Assembly (NCBI GenBank): GCA_016712375.1
Contig: JADJRE010000034.1
Location: forward strand, 1 to 26,888
Reading direction: 5' to 3'
Source: Rhodospirillales bacterium
GTDB lineage: Bacteria > Pseudomonadota > Alphaproteobacteria > Rhodospirillales > Defluviicoccaceae
Length of the DNA: 26,888 nucleotides
Numbering within the stretch: position 1 is the first letter of the stretch; each line of letters opens with the position of its first letter. Under the pieces are notes generated by a model. It worked only from the letters and a program-made list of their open reading frames with translations. It searched no databases and had not been told where the DNA came from. Made by a program: the position numbers and the translations under genes. Below, piece by piece: positions 25,026 to 26,888 of this stretch.

Positions 25026-26888
25026 GGAGATGGCGTGGAAGGGCTTCGACGTTTTGATGGTTTCCCCGACGCCCTCCCATCCCCAGGATCATGGCAACCG
25101 CAAGCGGCTGTTTGAGCTCTGCCAGGAACTGAAGCAGCAGGGTGCGAGGATCCACTACATACATTATGCCGCCGAGCACGATTGGCGGCACGGCCGGCCC
25201 GTCCGCTGGGAACGGGAGATGATGGCGGCCTGGGACTCCTACCAACTGGTCGCCCCCTCCCGCCCGGTCCACGAGGCGGCCCGGTATCAGGATCACGACA
25301 TCGACGAATGGGCGGACCCCGCTCTGGGGTCATACATCCGCTGGGCCTTCACGGTGCAGCGCTACGATGTCATCATCGTCGCCTATACCTGGATGAGCTT
25401 CTGCCTCGACTCCGTTCCGAAGGGCGTGTTCAAGATCTGTGACACGCACGACGTTTTCGCCGACCGGCGGCTGCTCCTGCAGGCGAATGGCATCGAGCCC
25501 GAGTTCTTTCACACGACCCGCGAAGGCGAGGCGCGCGGCCTGGGACGAGCCGATCTCGTCTGGGCGATCAAGGCCGGTGAGCAGGTTTACTTCGAGAAGG
25601 AGCTCGGACTCAGATCCTGCCTGACCATGCTCTATTCCGAGCCATACCGTGGCTGGTGGAGCAAACCGCCATCTTCCGACGGCTGGCTGCGCGCGGGCGT
25701 GATCGGCGCCCGCAACAACATCAACCGGCGTAACCTTGAGGCCTTCCTCACCGAAGCCCTGCCGATATTCGAGCGCTACATGGCGCCGGTGAAGATCGTG
25801 ATCGCCGGCGGCTGCAGTGACGACTTCCGCGGCTACAAGCACCCGAACGTCGACGTGGTGGGCCGGGTCGCCGACGTGGCTGACTTCTATCGCAGCATGG
25901 ACGTGATCATCGTGCCGATGCAGTTCAGCACCGGCCTGAAGATCAAGGTCTCGGAGGCGCTGTCGTCGGGCGCGCCGCTGATCTCCCACGCCCATGCCAT
26001 GGAGGGGTATCCGGTCAACGATCCGCGCCATGCCATGCCGAGCTTCGCGGCAATGGCGGCGAAGCTGGTGAAGCTGTCGTTCGACCCTTCCGGCCTGCCG
26101 GAGTTGGCCGTCCGGTCGCGGCTGGCCTGCACCCAAATCAAGGCGAGCGTTCTCGGGGCGCTGGCGGCGACTCGTCGAGCCATTGCCGCCGCCGGAGCCG
26201 GAGGCGTCTGCGTCGTCGCTCCGCTGGCGGCGATGGACGATCGCAGCCTTCTCCACGATCACCTGCATGCGGCGCTCGACTACCTGAGGTTCGCGGCAAA
26301 GCTGACCCTGTTCCTCAGCGGCGAACCGCGCAAGGTGGACGCCGAGGCCTTCGCCCGCCAGGGCTACGACATGCGGGTGTTCGTTGATCCGCCGCTGGCC
26401 GCGGCGTTGGGCGAGGACCTGCCGGATATCTGGACCGCGCTTTCTCTCGACCGGGGTGCTGGACACGCGCGGCCTGCGGCGGGCCTGTCTCCTCACCGAG
26501 CCGTCCTGACGGACAAGCGCGATCCACGACGGCCAGCTGCAGCGCGCCTTCGTCCGCTTCGATGCCATCGAGCTGGGCGGTGGCGACGCGCACAGGGTCG
26601 TGGATGCGCTCCGCTCGGTCAGCCCGGTTGTGCTCATTTCCGGAGCCATCGCGTCCACCGGCCGCCGAAGCGACGAGTACGGGATCGAGGCGATCTGCCA
26701 GATCCCCTATCGGCGCAACGGCGCGTTCGCTGCCTGGAGCGGTGGGGGCGGAAACAGCCGACCGGCGGAATGAGCTGATCATCCTGTCGGCTGCGGCCGA
26801 CCCCCTCGCCGGCATCCTCGTCGAACTTGCACGCCGGCTGGGGTTCGGCGCCGTTATCCTTGATGGACGGGACAAGGACACCGTCCGC
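25006..26888 (+). CDS. Large GT4-like glycosyltransferase, partial and frame-disrupted
   Basis: Runs off the right edge. TTG 25006 is preceded by AAGGGG at good spacing; ATG 25030, right after the GT2 stop, is an alternative. A GT-B fold: FDVLMVSPTPSHPQDHGNRK (14-33), FKICDTHDVFADRR (142-155), GVIGARNNINRRNLEAFL (231-248), VDVVGRVADVADFY and the donor site TGLKIKVSEALSSGAPLI (309-326). After residue 400 a second region of unknown type starts (CVVAPLAAMDDRSLLHDHLH). The frame shifts at the G-run 26453-26456, meets a TGA at 26507-26509 and then continues RAFVRFDAIELGGGDAHRVV, and shifts again at the G-run 26744-26748 into NELIILSAAADPLAGILVEL to the end. The likely original is one large multidomain enzyme of surface-glycan synthesis. 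Confidence 0.8.

Overview
The window (about 27 kb, mostly high GC) looks like an alphaproteobacterial chromosome. The strongest sign is a set of promoters matching the sigma-EcfG (general stress response) consensus GGAAC-N16/17-CGTT, a system known from Alphaproteobacteria. Gene content (PRC-barrel proteins, DUF748, AI-2E permease, MscS, PhoP/PhoQ-like pair with PepSY partners) fits. A Rhodospirillales-type host is plausible but cannot be proven from sequence alone.

Layout. (1) 1-660: debris, namely the 3' end of an IS5-type transposase and of a formate/nitrite-transporter-like gene. (2) 679-17309: a stress/envelope/ion-homeostasis island. It holds a DUF748 protein, two PRC-barrel proteins, a CPA1 Na+/H+ antiporter, a ZIP metal transporter, a small secreted protein, a small soluble stress-type protein, an acyltransferase-3, an endonuclease/exonuclease/phosphatase-fold protein, a BON-MscS channel, an AI-2E permease, MntP and a staphylococcal-nuclease homologue, with fragments of MscS and DUF421 between them. 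Four exact and three near-exact sigma-EcfG promoters lie upstream of genes here, all in the right orientation. (3) 17443-22073: a redox/signalling block. A PepSY-response regulator-histidine kinase operon (minus strand) diverges from a PepSY_2-cytochrome b561 pair followed by a di-haem cytochrome c peroxidase (plus strand). (4) 22324-23019: a DNA methyltransferase fragment lacking both ends. (5) 23329-26888: a polysaccharide/glycosylation segment with an unrecognised protein, a GT2 and a large GT4-like protein running off the window. The stretch from about 23030 to 25000 is clearly lower in GC and looks acquired.

A caution governs the whole annotation: at least ten genes are interrupted by single-base indels, several exactly in A or G homopolymers (3031-3034, about 20177-20184, 26453-26456, 26744-26748), while protein similarity continues in the next frame. 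This looks more like residual sequencing error in a draft assembly than mass gene decay, although the fragments missing large domains (FNT, MscS copy, DUF421, methyltransferase) are genuine remnants. Coordinates for broken genes are given for the whole inferred gene.

No tRNA, rRNA, CRISPR array or complete mobile element was seen.
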